Assembly: GCA_002682825.1 (NCBI GenBank)
Contig: NOKP01000003.1
Location: 1,860,001 to 1,924,000 of the forward strand
Direction: 5' to 3'
Length of the DNA: 64,000 nt
DNA from: Neonectria sp. B-13
Lineage: Eukaryota > Ascomycota > Sordariomycetes > Hypocreales > Nectriaceae
The notes beneath the pieces are model-generated. The model made no database searches and was not told where the DNA came from. It saw nothing but the letters and a program-made list of their open reading frames with translations. Position numbers and translations under genes: made by a program. Positions 20,593-31,800 of the stretch are shown here, piece by piece; within the stretch, counting starts at the first letter, position 1, and the number at the start of each line of letters is the position of its first letter.

Positions 20593-22837
20593 GGTGACGG
20601 GACTGGCTTCTTTGAGGGGCGTTTAGTTGGCGTGGGTCCGGGGCGAGAGAGACAAGAGAGGCAGGCAGGTGAGGAAGGAGAAACAAGAGGAAACAGGAGA
20701 GCTTGCAATAAGAGGCGGACGGGACCAGGATAATAACTCCGACGACGGCTGGGCGCGAGGGAAAACTAGCAGGTTAAGTCTACCAAGTAGTGTAGTCTAG
20801 CTGGATTCCCTCCCACTTCTGCTTGTTTGCCCAACCCCCGGACGTGCCCCATCATCATCGTAGCCCATCCATTGAAGTAGGACGGACGGAGCAAGGGTTC
20901 GGCCCATCGCGCGCTCGTTCACTCACTGAATCACTCACCACTCACTCAACTCTGTCGCGCTAGAGAGCTCTCGGCCGGGGCGAGCAAGCATACGGCCATG
21001 CATGGCAAGGCAGAGCGTCCGGGGTGCTCACCAATCATGGCCGCTGGCTTCGTGCGGCTGAGTCGATGCAAGGCGCACCTCCGTCCCCAATTCCCCGTCC
21101 AGCCCACTTCCGCAGAGCCAGGGTTGCCGTCCTAGCCCAACCGGGCACTGCCAAGAGGTCTGGATATGAGAAGGGAGCAGCTAGTCTAGGCCGCTTGCCG
21201 TTTCTTGAAATGACTCGGCTTGTCCATCGTTGGGACCTGGTGAAGCGCTGAAGCCTCATACACGGACCGCCCGCCGCTTGGTTATCATATCTGCTAGCCC
21301 GGTGGCTGACCCGTCTTGAATCATCTCAGAGACACCTTCTGCGGGATGTGTGCGGGAAACGGATACATGCAGAACATGTGTCTTGCCGTGTGACCGGACT
21401 CACACCTGTTGTTATTCGCTACTTTGTCCCACCGCCCACTCAAAAACATTGGCGACCACCACCGTCACCAAGCCTCAGCCCCTTAACCAACTCACAATCT
21501 CAGCAGTACATCTCTTCCCGCGCTCTAAATCAGACGTTTCACACCAGACACAAAGTGGCAAGTGAAGGCTTTTGACTTTATTTTAGGACAACTCTGCAAG
21601 CCACGACTTTCGCCTAGTCGTAGCCGTTGACTGTTCGAGCAAACATTCTTGAATGTTCCATCTTCGGCCTCTCCTATGGAGTCGTTCCGTCTTCGAAACA
21701 GCCTTGGGCCCTGCCTCTGCCTATCGCACTCTCGGCCGCCTCGAAGGATTCGAACTAAGAAACTGAGCAGCCATATGGCTCCGGGGTCAACGCCCAGAAA
21801 GCCCTGAGCGAAAGCGAAATGGTGGAGTTATCAGAGCGACTGCACTAGCACTATACTAGCCGTTTTTCATAGCTGACCCCTGGTGGCAACAAACCACCAG
21901 CAGCCACAGGAAAACGCCTCTGGGCTTTTCAGACGCCCCGTCCCAAGCAGGCAAGCAGCCCAACTCACAGTGATCTGCAGCCGAAGGAGGGTGAAACGGC
22001 GGGCGAATGACCATTGGAGTAGATCGTAAGGTCCCCACAACATGGCCCTCGTGGCAGGGCACGCCGGCAACGTCGGGCTTCGGCCCAATATGGGCTTTAG
22101 GAGACGACGGCCTAGACCCGGAGCTGACGGCGGGCATTGGGCGAGAGTGTGACGGGCCTTCGCAGTGTGTGGCCGGTGGCGTCCCAGAACCCTCCCAGGG
22201 CACCAGGGTTGTTGGCCAGCTCGCCTGTGGCCCTGATTGCGGGTGTGACGGTACCTGGCACGATCGTGGATCATTGCATTGTCGGGCTGCCGCCATCAAC
22301 CCAGCAGCAGTCTGCAGGCGTAGTCGGTCAGCATCGGCGCTACTTCTTCCGTCTTTCATCTACGGAGTACTCAAGTTCGGAAATGACCTATTCATTAAAC
22401 TTGACAAGAAAGTTGAGTCTGACGCTTGAGTCGCATCTTCTTCCGAGTCGTGTAGTCCGTTCGCGTGGGGCAATCAATATACTAAGTATGGAGCGTCCGT
22501 TCACACGCAAAACCCCCGACTCAGCCCAGTCAGGAACCAACCGAGCTACCCAAGACCCAAGTTGGCAGGAAGCCAGCCTCAAGAGTTTAACAGAAACAAA
22601 ACATCGACCCGCCAGCGTGGTTCTGATCTCAACGTTGGTTCGTCCTCGGGAGCAAGAGCCAGGCCACCATATCTTCCAAAAAGGGGGAGAAAGTGTCATT
22701 CCCGCAATGAGGGCTAAAAACCACGACCGCAGATCATCAAACAGCGAATGTCGCTTACCTCCCGATGCACCACGACGTATCGTACTTTGTACGTACCGTT
22801 ACCCGCGCACACAGTAAAGCCAAATTGCCTGGGGTAA

Positions 22838-22867
22838 TTTAAAGTCAAAGATTTTTAAAGTCAAAGA
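22838..22867. repeat. Two direct copies of TTTAAAGTCAAAGA
   Basis: Perfect 14-bp copies at 22838-22851 and 22854-22867, about 350 bp upstream of the HOS3 start, in an AT-rich patch. They could be paired binding sites or a small duplication. Confidence 0.7.
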
Positions 22868-23011
22868 CAAGGTAAGATTTGGCTCCAAATGCGGCAACGG
22901 CCGAATGGGCGAGTCTGTGCGCATCGTGCCTACCAATAGCATACTAGTCCCGGATAGTTTGAGGACACCGCTCACACGGTCCTACGCACTGTCCTTGGAT
23001 GCATGGCGGGT

Positions 23012-23019
23012 CACGTGAT
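23012..23019. promoter_or_regulatory. TCACGTGA palindrome upstream of HOS3
   Basis: A perfect 8-bp palindrome matching the RTCACRTG class recognised by Cbf1-type bHLH factors, about 200 bp before the chosen HOS3 ATG. If translation began at the ATG at 22999 it would be coding; I think it is promoter. Confidence 0.35.
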
Positions 23020-23217
23020 CTGATGTCCCGAACGCGCTTGGTCGACGCGACCCAGGGGCAATGCAGATGGAGGGGCGTGGACGACGTCACGTATCAAACC
23101 ATCCAAGGTCCAGTCGCCCAAAGGCAGAAAACCCCCAAATCGACAAGGGCAGTTCCCAAGCCGCGTGTGGCTGTGACTGCTCTAAGCTCAAGCTCTCTGT
23201 CTCCAAAGACCCGCTGC

Positions 23218-26200
23218 ATGTCTCATGAGTCTTCGCTCCCCTCTCCTCCCATGGCGTCTCCATCCCGCCACTCGTTGCCCCTGCGGCGACAGACTTCGAG
23301 AAACAACATCCACGACGATGACTTGACTCGCTCCCTCAAGCAGCTCTCCCTCGCCACCTCCCCCGCCCGCGCCCCGAGCTCATCCCACCTCTCCGAGCCG
23401 ACCACACCGTTCCGAACCACTAGACGCCAGAGCTCCAACTCCCCCCGACTCCCGTCCCGTAGCCCTTCCAATGGACGAGACTCCCGCTCCGCGACGCCGA
23501 CGCTGCTCCGCAAGGCGTCGATGAACTCGCTGCGCTCGTCAAACGGCGTGGGCTCCGGCCCGACACCGACACGCCGGGCGAGCGCGGCCAATACCATGTC
23601 GCCCACCGCCAAGATCTCACCTTTAACAACCCCGCCGGTCCCTGAGGAACCCCGTCCAACTGCCCGCTCCATCGCCAATGAGTTCTTCAAGGCTGAGCTT
23701 GAGGCCCATCACGGAGAAGTCGCCACGCGCCAGACCGAGGCTATTGTCATCCTCCATGATTCTGTCTATGGCCACCGATTCTCCCGACCTCGTACCTCCC
23801 GAAGCGCCCTCAGCACCATTGTTGAACGCCCGGAGCGAGTCAAGGCGGCCGTTATTGGAGTCTCGACGGCATATGTGCGCCTGGGCGGGCGTCACTGCGA
23901 GGGCGCATATCCCGTTCATCCCAAGCTCAACGTCCACGACCTTCCTGGCATCCCCTTCCGAATACAGAAAACTTGCAGGAAGCTGCCCATCATGTCAGCG
24001 GCCGTCACCAATGTCCATGGGACCAAGTGGATGGAGGAACTCAAGATGATGTGCGATGCTGCTGAGGCGAAGCTTGCGATGGGGGGAAAGGAGCTTCAGA
24101 GACCAGAGATGAGCAGAGGCACCAGCAAACCCCCGGAAAAGTTTCACGAAGGTGATCTCTATCTTTGTGCAGAATCTCTTGATGCGATGGAGGGTGCCCT
24201 AGGGGCTGTGTGTGAAGCTGTCGATGCAGTCTTTGGTCCTGGTCCTCAACGGGCGTTTGTCGCCGTGAGACCTCCAGGACACCATTGTTCTGCATCATAT
24301 CCTTCAGGGTTCTGCTGGGTGAATAACGTACATGTTGGAATCATGCATGCTGTCTTGAATCATGACGTTACCCATGCCGCCATCATTGACATTGATCTCC
24401 ACCACGGCGACGGATCACAGGCAATCACATGGGAGCACAACACTCGAGCCACAATGGCCGCGAAGAATGCTGCTGCGTGGAAGAAGTCATCCATCGGCTA
24501 TTTTAGCATGCACGACATCAACTCCTACCCATGCGAGCAAGGTGACGAGGAAAAGGTCAAGAATGCCAGTCTCTGCATCGATAATGCGCATGGCCAGACC
24601 GTCTGGAATGTGCACCTTCAGTCATGGAAGACGGAAGCGGAATTCTGGCAGCTCTATGAATCCAAGTATGTTGTCCTCCTAAGCAAGGTCCGAAACTACC
24701 TTCAAAATCAGGCGGAACGTTTCAAGCTCTCCAACCAACCCCCCAAGGCGGCCATATTCTTCTCCGCAGGCTTCGACGCCAGTGAGTGGGAAAGCGCGGG
24801 AATGCAACGTCATCAGGTTAACGTCCCAACGGAGTTCTACGCTCGCATCGCCCAGGACGTCATTAAGCTTGCTGCTGAGGAGGGCCTCTATGTCGATGGC
24901 CGAGTTATCAGTGTATTGGAAGGCGGATACAGCGACAGAGCCCTGCTTTCCGGTGTCTTCAGCCATCTGAGCGGTCTCGCCGGTGATCAGAATGTTATCC
25001 AACAAACGCATACCACTGGCGGTCTTGGGTTTGAGATGGGCCAGAAGATCGGAGTCGTTCCTGAGCAGGAGGAAACCGAGACGCTTCAGGGACCATCACT
25101 GAACCTAGACTCGGTCCATGCCTACGATCCGTCCTGGTGGGCTAGCCAGCGACTCGACGAGCTCGAGAGCATCATGGCCCCCCCGCCCCCTCCTCCCAGA
25201 AAGTCGAGCATCAGCTCTCCAACCTACTTCTCGCCGACACAAGCTTCTACCGCCAAGGTTGTTGAGCCGCTCCGGGTGCGCCGCAGCCTTTCCAACCTGG
25301 CAGGAACCGCCTCGAGGCCTGCATCACCTCCTCCTCCAGAGGTTCCGTGGGAGGTGGCTGTCCATGAGCTCAGCAAGCTGCTGATACCCTCCGACCGCCA
25401 AACGGACAGCTGCAAGGTAGAGGATCTGAACGCGGAGGCAACTCGAGTCAGACGAGACCGTCAATCCCTGCTCGCCGGGGTACCTCCAGCTCCTTCGGCT
25501 CCCGCCGCAGGACGGCCAACATCTCGAATGGCACTCCGTGAGAGAAGAGCTAAACCACCTCCACCTACCATTGAACCAAGCAAGGACAAGGCCACCAAGG
25601 GTCGTAGAAAGACTGTTGCTACGACCCCTTTTCCTACTGATAAGGTAAGCGCAAGATCAGTATCAGATGCATTTGCGTATAGACATAGTCTAACATCAGA
25701 CAAGGCGTCCGATGTCACTGGAAGCCAAACTGTGAGGAAAGTCAGTCGACGTCTTAGCGAGGCGCCGACCGGCTCCAGTTCACATGATAACTCGTCTTCC
25801 ACTGTCGCTGTTGCTAGTGGTTCTGGAACCTCTGCAACTGTCCATCCCAGTTCATCGACAAGCGTGCGTGTCCCCGTCAGCGGAGCCCTCCCCGTGAAGA
25901 AGACCAGGACCATCACTGCCACCCGAAAGGAAGCTGTCCCAAAGGCTCCTCGCGGCGCCAAGAAGACAACGGCTCCAGCTAGCAGTGCAAGGCCTGGAAC
26001 CACCACGGTTACTACGGCTGCAACGGCTGTACCGGCTGCACATAAAGGCAAATCCCCAGCCAAGTCCCCGGGCAAGGCTGCTCAGTCCGAAAAGGCAGGC
26101 GACGACATGGATAAGATCACCACAGGCATGAAGAAGATCCGCATCAACCTTATCACTCAGGCTCAAAAGGACGCAAGACAGCGAGCGCGACTTGAGCCAG

Positions 26201-26814
26201 ATAGGGCTTCGACTGCGTCAGCCTCTGCCTCCGCCGCTCCCTCAGTCAAGGAGGAAGTGGAAGTGAAGCAGCCCACGCCTCCTTTCACACAGCAACCGTC
26301 CATCACGCCTAGCCCCGAACCCACAGCAAGCTACGGTGATGGAGGAAACATCTCTCCCAAGCAGACGGCGGCTCCAGATGCTCGCATCCCAACCCCTCCC
26401 ACGACTATCTCCTCCAGCGGAGTTTCCACGCCCTTCCAGGAGGATGACCCCTTCCACATGGGTTCGCCCGACGCCCAGGCCATTATACCTACCAGCTCTT
26501 CGCCTATTCCATCCGTCGCCATCCAGCCCGGCGGTGACTGCCCTGATGTCTTCATCTCCTACCAACCCGAGGGTCCGGCGCCTGTCGCTGTAGCCCAGCA
26601 TGAGCCCCTGAAATGGCTCCCACCCAACGCGCCGACCCCGTCTGCCAACACGCCTGCCGCCACGCCCAGCCCTGTCAAGAAGCAGCACAACCTCTTCCAA
26701 TATACCTCAGGGATCCCTTTTGCACCTCGCCCGCAGGAGCCGGCTCCCAATGCGGATGTACAGCCCAAATCCGAAAACACGAAGCCAGAGCCCGCCCAGC
26801 AGGCTTCGATTTGA
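23218..26814 (+). CDS. HOS3: Hos3-type histone deacetylase
   Basis: The deacetylase domain spans about residues 175-585 (counted from ATG 23218). It has RPPGHHCSAS (His355/356), IIDIDLHHGDGSQ (zinc ligands Asp393, His395), FFSAGFDASEWE (Asp520) and EGGYSDRALLSG. The N-terminal ~150 residues are Ser/Pro/Arg-rich and the ~600-residue tail is Pro/Ser/Thr-rich, so both look disordered. Like yeast Hos3 this would be a class II-related zinc deacetylase. Exons are probably 23218-25644 and 25705-26814: the 60-nt segment 25645-25704 has a GTAAGC donor, a CTAAC branch point and an AG acceptor, is AT-richer than its flanks, and its removal keeps frame (1178 aa; 1198 aa if retained). The frame is also open upstream to 22999, but ATG 23218 or 23251 is preferred because the upstream residues look non-coding. 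Confidence 0.93.
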   Translation: MSHESSLPSPPMASPSRHSLPLRRQTSRNNIHDDDLTRSLKQLSLATSPARAPSSSHLSEPTTPFRTTRRQSSNSPRLPSRSPSNGRDSRSATPTLLRKASMNSLRSSNGVGSGPTPTRRASAANTMSPTAKISPLTTPPVPEEPRPTARSIANEFFKAELEAHHGEVATRQTEAIVILHDSVYGHRFSRPRTSRSALSTIVERPERVKAAVIGVSTAYVRLGGRHCEGAYPVHPKLNVHDLPGIPFRIQKTCRKLPIMSAAVTNVHGTKWMEELKMMCDAAEAKLAMGGKELQRPEMSRGTSKPPEKFHEGDLYLCAESLDAMEGALGAVCEAVDAVFGPGPQRAFVAVRPPGHHCSASYPSGFCWVNNVHVGIMHAVLNHDVTHAAIIDIDLHHGDGSQAITWEHNTRATMAAKNAAAWKKSSIGYFSMHDINSYPCEQGDEEKVKNASLCIDNAHGQTVWNVHLQSWKTEAEFWQLYESKYVVLLSKVRNYLQNQAERFKLSNQPPKAAIFFSAGFDASEWESAGMQRHQVNVPTEFYARIAQDVIKLAAEEGLYVDGRVISVLEGGYSDRALLSGVFSHLSGLAGDQNVIQQTHTTGGLGFEMGQKIGVVPEQEETETLQGPSLNLDSVHAYDPSWWASQRLDELESIMAPPPPPPRKSSISSPTYFSPTQASTAKVVEPLRVRRSLSNLAGTASRPASPPPPEVPWEVAVHELSKLLIPSDRQTDSCKVEDLNAEATRVRRDRQSLLAGVPPAPSAPAAGRPTSRMALRERRAKPPPPTIEPSKDKATKGRRKTVATTPFPTDKVSARSVSDAFAYRHSLTSDKASDVTGSQTVRKVSRRLSEAPTGSSSHDNSSSTVAVASGSGTSATVHPSSSTSVRVPVSGALPVKKTRTITATRKEAVPKAPRGAKKTTAPASSARPGTTTVTTAATAVPAAHKGKSPAKSPGKAAQSEKAGDDMDKITTGMKKIRINLITQAQKDARQRARLEPDRASTASASASAAPSVKEEVEVKQPTPPFTQQPSITPSPEPTASYGDGGNISPKQTAAPDARIPTPPTTISSSGVSTPFQEDDPFHMGSPDAQAIIPTSSSPIPSVAIQPGGDCPDVFISYQPEGPAPVAVAQHEPLKWLPPNAPTPSANTPAATPSPVKKQHNLFQYTSGIPFAPRPQEPAPNADVQPKSENTKPEPAQQASI
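25645..25704 (+). other. Probable 60-nt in-frame intron in HOS3
   Basis: Donor AAG|GTAAGC, branch TCTAAC, acceptor ACAAG|GCG. The length is 3n and the segment has no in-frame stop, so retention adds 20 residues without a frameshift. RNA evidence is needed to decide between intron and coding sequence. Confidence 0.6.
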
Positions 26815-27168
26815 AATCTTGGCGCCTCGCGTCAGACTTGGAGCCTACGGTTTGGCTTCACCACGACGCTCTGTCAAGGAACACGAATATCTGACATAGT
26901 GTCTGGAACTAGGGGTCTGACATCCGGAGTCATAACTTTGTTGTAATTACTTGTGATCTTTTGTTTACCCATCCCCTTGCTTTTAGGAGTAGTCTATCCT
27001 CTTAGTCTAGATGCTAGGTCAGCTCTGTCGCATGATACCCTTTCTCTTCTTCCTTTCAACCACTGCTTTCATCGCCCCTGCTTTAGCTCAAGGTCCTTTA
27101 TTTCCAATCCATACGTTTTTACCTTGTTAATACGTCTATTATGACTTGGAGTTTGCCTCTCTCAACTT
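26815..27168. other. Convergent 3' region of HOS3 and HIS2
   Basis: A 354-bp T-rich segment with no gene-like frame. 3' UTRs of the two convergent genes are expected. Confidence 0.5.
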
Positions 27169-28256
27169 CTACTGCTTGAAAATGTCGCGGAAAGTGCTTA
27201 ATGGAACGCCGACATCCTCAATCGTCGCCCTGCTGTTGCCGTCAAGACCCGGGTGCGGCTTTCGCCGGAATGTCCACACCTCCTTGACGCCGAGGCTCTC
27301 GAGGTAGGTGACGGTGCGCGCGTAGTTGGTGGCAACCTGGGCGATGCCGTGGCTGTCGTCGGAAAAGGTGAACTTGCCGCCCATCTTGAGCCATTCCTTG
27401 CAGAGCTTGTCAGTACATTCGATATTTTTGATAGGGGTTGTGAGATTCATCAGCTCACTTCAGAAATCTGCCTGCACGGGTACGGCTCAGCCAAGCCCTT
27501 GCGCAGCGCAGCACTGTTACACTCCAACCACCCGCCCTGCTTCACCACGAGCTCGAGGTTCCTCACCACCCGCTGCCAAACGCCCTCCCACTGACGAAGA
27601 TCGCGGCCGGGCTCGTCGCTCAGCAGGCGGATGAGATCGAAGTGGCCGACGACGCGGGGCGTCAGCTCCTGCAGCATGTGGAACTGCAGGTCGTAGTAGT
27701 CCTCGAACAGGCGCTCCTCGGAGCCATCGGCGGCGGCGCGGGCGAGGGCGAAGGCGGCGGCGTCGTAGTCGATGGGGATGCCGTGGACGTGGTGCACGGA
27801 GCCGATGAAGAAGTCGACGGCCGGGTGCGCGGCGAGGGCGCGGACCCGCGGCGCGAAGGCCGGCCGGATGAACTCGGCCTCGAAGCCGACCAGCACGTGG
27901 ATCTGCGCCGCGTAGGCGTGCTGCAGGCGCTGGGCCTCGGCGAGGTAGGCTTCGTGGCGCGGGGGGAGGACGGCGAGGGATGCTTTGGGATCGTCGAGCT
28001 AGAAGGGCGTGAGATTGGGTTCAAGAGAGATATAACGGGATAGGTTGGTGTTGTAAGCAGGGCTGAGGAGGGGCAAGTGAAGCTCGGCACTCACCTCTTC
28101 GGGATACAGATCCCGCTCCTCGTAGCGAGGCATGTGCTCAGTCAGCCCAATGGTCTTGTACCCAACGGAGATGGCATGCTTGAGGATGTCCTCGAGCTGG
28201 TCCTTTGCGTGGCCGGGGCAGAACTCCCCGGAGTGCGAGTGCATGGTGAAGGCCAT
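27169..28256 (-). CDS. HIS2: Histidinol-phosphatase (PHP family)
   Basis: Three exons: 28256-28095, 27998-27459 and 27396-27169, giving 309 aa. The first two junctions are clear (GAG|GTGAGT and CTAG|CTC). The last acceptor is taken as GCAAG|GAATGG, 11 nt after a CTGAC branch point. An acceptor 12 nt upstream would add four residues. PHP metal-binding motifs are all present: MHSHSGEFCPGH (H6, H8), GLTEHMPR (H41), GFEAEFI, FFIGSVHHVHGI, VVGHFDLIRL and FSDDSHG. The enzyme removes phosphate from L-histidinol phosphate, the eighth step of histidine synthesis in the cytosol. The start MAFTMHSHSG is standard for the family. A TGACTCA box 423 bp upstream suggests control by a Gcn4/CPC1-type factor. 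Confidence 0.95.
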
Positions 28257-28857
28257 GGCGGCTTTGATATCCCGCTCTCGGGGCGACGGATGGCAGGGTT
28301 GAAGGGAGTGCCTACTCAAGTCCTGTTCTCTAAGTGGAGGCCTTGGTGAGTTGGATTTATCTGTCACGGAGATTCAAAAGGGACACTGAACCTCTATGAG
28401 TCGTCAATTTTGTCTCTACAATGGTAAGAGTCAAGAAGACATCGGGTTAAGAGTTAATACTCTCAAGTAAGATTTCGGGCCCCGCAGTTATCTACTTCAA
28501 TGTGTAATCCGCAAGTCGCAATTAGACCGCCACAGGTCCACTTTTCCATATGCAGTAATTCCTATCCTCAACAACCCCAACCGTCACGACGTCAGGACCA
28601 TTGAAGAGTAACCAATCACGCTCGATAGCCGAGTTAAGCTCAAGAGGCATCATAGCCGCTACCGTTTTTCTCGTATGCTGACTCAGGAAATATATGCAGG
28701 ATGTCCATCGTCCGTGGACCTCAGTCATGACCCATAACCAACCAACACCCAAGCCGAACCAGATGCCTTTCCAATCCTCGAGTGTCCGATCCGCCAACGC
28801 CGTGCATGCCCAGATTCCAAAGCAATTCCAGTTTCCAAAACATGTCCGCCCAATCCT
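28257..28857. other. HIS2 promoter / 3' region of DUF3433-like gene
   Basis: A 601-bp spacer between tandem minus-strand genes. It holds one TGACTCA element and a one-mismatch variant (TGAGTCG near 28398). No gene-like frame. Confidence 0.5.
28679..28685. promoter_or_regulatory. TGACTCA box (Gcn4/CPC1-type) upstream of HIS2
   Basis: An exact match to the general amino-acid control element known upstream of histidine genes in fungi, 423 bp from the HIS2 ATG. Expected by chance in under one tenth of 600-bp spacers; still unproven. Confidence 0.4.
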
Positions 28858-31800
28858 TTACTCCTTTTCGTACAGCGGGATGTCCCCGTAAGAATACACG
28901 CCCGGTGCCATGCTGATATACCGCCCGGGCACCATGACGCTGCTGCTCCGCATCGTGTCCAACTCCGCCGGCCGCGCCACCTTGCCCTCGTCCTGCACGA
29001 CGCCGATGCCGTAGGTCCGCCGGCCGCCGGTCCCGCCGGCGCTGTGCCACCCGAGCCGGAACGTCTTGCGCCGCAGGCACCGCGCCAGGTCCTCGTCGTC
29101 CATCCACGCCGCCCCATCCGGCAGCCGCCACCACAGCGTCGAGTCCGCCAGGAGGCTCGCCTGCGCCGCGATGCTGCCCGGGTCCTTGGGCAGCGCCGCC
29201 CCGCGGTGCGTCGTGCGCAGCGCGAGGACGCCCAGCATCAGCGCCAGGGCGAGGAGCGCCGCCAGCACGTACGTCTGCACGCGCGACTGTGTCAGGCGGG
29301 GGATGAAGTAGTCGACCGAAGCGGCGATGAGCGAGGACGAGCTATCGTCGGCGCGGGACCGGAGCTTGGACGAAGATGTCGTCTTCCGGACTACGTCACT
29401 GCTGAGAGCTTGGGCCCCGAGAATGCCATGCTGCAGCCGGATCATCTCACTCACGGCGTTCTGTCGCTCGGGCGCCAAGAGGCGCTCCAGACGCATATCG
29501 AGTCTCGACAGCACCAGCGTGCGGAAAAAGCCATCCAGCCCGTCGAGGCTGTCGTCGTCGGCTCCGATCTTGTCCAAAGCCTTGTAGGCAGTGGACACGT
29601 TGGCCTCGACATCGGACGTTTGCTCCGTCTTGGCGTCGGCGAGGGGAATGCTGTCTGTGTCGATGCCGAGGTCCTCGGTGTGGAACGTCATGTAGACGTC
29701 GAGCTCGGTGATGGTCTGGTTGCACCGGAGGATGGAGATATCACCGTCGTCGGTGCAGCTCCCCCAGACGTAGTTGAGGATGAACCGACTCGACAGACCC
29801 GCGCACGACTTCACTACCACGCCGGTATTGGACTGTCCGTCTCCGCAGACGGGTGTGTTGGTAGAGCTGGAGCTGCCGAGGGCAACACACTTGAGATCCG
29901 CACCCGCGCCGTCGCTCAGCGAGATGGTCTCGCAGGTGAGCGAGGCTCTGATGGCGGGCACCTTTGCCGTCAGTTCGGTGTTGGGCAGCGGCCAATCTTT
30001 CCCATGGCTCACAAGCTCCAGCTCCGGGAACGCCATGTCCTCGTACGTCCACGAAGGGTACTTGGGCGTCTCCTGGATGAGAATACGGTCAACCAGGTCG
30101 GTGTCCAGGCTGCCGCTAAGTGACTTTTCGGTAGATTGGAAGTGCGTCTCCTGGCGGAGCTCCAGGTGTGCCGTTTGCCCGACTTCGGTGATGGCGAACA
30201 GCCCTGCCGTAAAGATGGGCATCAGCCAGCCGAGCATCGCTGTGGACTTTTTGGAGAAGACGGCCCAGTCCTTGTGCTTGATGGACTTTCCGGCGGTGAA
30301 CAGGCCGAGTTCGTTCATGTAAGTCAACCCAAGCGACTCCTCGAAACGGCACTTGTTGGCCGTCAGCTTGAGGTAGGGGGCAACGCGGCGAGTATCAATG
30401 TCGATGCGGCTCCAGAAGACGGCAATGGTGACGAAGACGAGCGTCGGCAGAAAGGTCCACAGGATAAAGAGAGATTCCGAGACGTCGATGCCATTCCCAC
30501 TACCTCGTAGAGCAAAGACAACCCAGAGGCCTGCCAACAGCACAGCAGATGCCACTATACTCGCCGTCTGCACACGAACGCCCAGCGTCCACGGGCGATA
30601 CTGTCCTAGGACCTCCTCGGAGCGGCTAGAGCCGTCGTCGCCCATTGAGACAGGCGGTCCTCCGCTCAGTTGCTTCAGCTGGAACATCTCGGCAGGCTTC
30701 CGTTCAGGCTGGTGGATCTCTGCGGTGTACCAGGAACCCGCGAGCCTCGCGCCCACCACGTCCATGCCCGCACTGCCCGTGCCGCTCAAGCGAGCCAGAA
30801 AATGACGACTGCTTGCGAGTAGCGCGGCGGTGCCGGCTGGTGAGGTGGGATCACGGGCGGTGATGCCACGTTTAGGGGGTGCGTGATACAGCATCGGGAG
30901 AAGAAGGCCCCCAAGGACACAGAACAGGCCGACCATGGTGTGCATCATCCCGGCGCGGACCTTGAGGAGCTTGGAGCCATCTGCCTCGACCTCGGCGTGA
31001 AAGACGCCCGTGGAAAGGACGACCTGGGCGCGAAGAATCAGTGACGCGGCGGTGGAGGTGACGACGAGGTGGTGACGGTTGCTGAAGGCCTTGAACAAGG
31101 CTTGGATGCTTCCCATGCCGGGATAGTCGAGCAGGACGGTTCGGTAAGCTTGCTTGCGGCGGGTATCTTCGCCAGAGGCAGGTCGGCCCTCGAGGACGAT
31201 CCAAGGCATGTAGAGCAGAGCCTGGGCTTCGACGCGGGACCAGAGCATAGCCAGGACCGAGGTGACTGTTGGTTGTTTTTAGCAAGCGCACTTACAGACC
31301 TTGGCTCACCCGGGTTTACACCAAAGAGTGACAGAGGGAGAGAGATTGGCTCATCCCGGCTTACACCAAAAGTGAGTGAGAGAGGTGGGAGAAACTCACC
31401 AACAACAGGCCCAAACGTCCACAATCCCTGGATGCTGCTCTCCCAGTCGTCCCGCGAGATCATCCACATGACCACCTCGCCCACCACCGCCAACACGGCA
31501 AAGGTGCCCATGAAGCCGCCGACCACCTGGTGCCGAAGCCATCCCGGCCGCCAGCCGTCATGGACGGGAACTTCAGCAGCCTCGGGAGCCTCACCGGCGC
31601 GGAAGGTCGCATCGCCGCGCGACCCGCCGGTGTCGGGAGGGCTGTCGAAGTACGGGTGCTCCAGCAGGGCGTCGAGGTTTCCGTGGCTGTTGCGGGTGCG
31701 CGGCGACGTGGTGCTGCTGTTGGTGTGCGTCGTTATGGTGGCGCGCGGCGAGGCGAAGGGATCGCTGGCCGGCGGCGGGAACTGGCCGCGCTGCAGCGTC

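Larger units (their letters stand above)
20593..23217. other. 2.6 kb divergent spacer (GPI-type gene / HOS3)
   Basis: This holds the promoters of both flanking genes. It contains two copies of a 14-bp direct repeat (22838-22867), a TCACGTGA palindrome (23012-23019) and a TACGGAGTAC element (22361-22370). The longest frame (22137-22817, 226 codons) has no recognisable domain and overlaps frames on the opposite strand, so I do not call it a gene. Confidence 0.5.

Noticed and set aside
21735..21770. GGATTCGAAC string resembling a tRNA T-arm
   Set aside because: The flanking bases do not form the 5-bp T-stem and no other arms were found.
22137..22817. 226-codon frame in the spacer before HOS3
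   Set aside because: No domain or codon regularity, overlapped by opposite-strand frames of similar length.
29044..30123. 359-codon plus-strand frame over the DUF3433-like gene
   Set aside because: Arg/Gln/His-rich shadow; the minus strand has membrane segments and continuous conserved coding.
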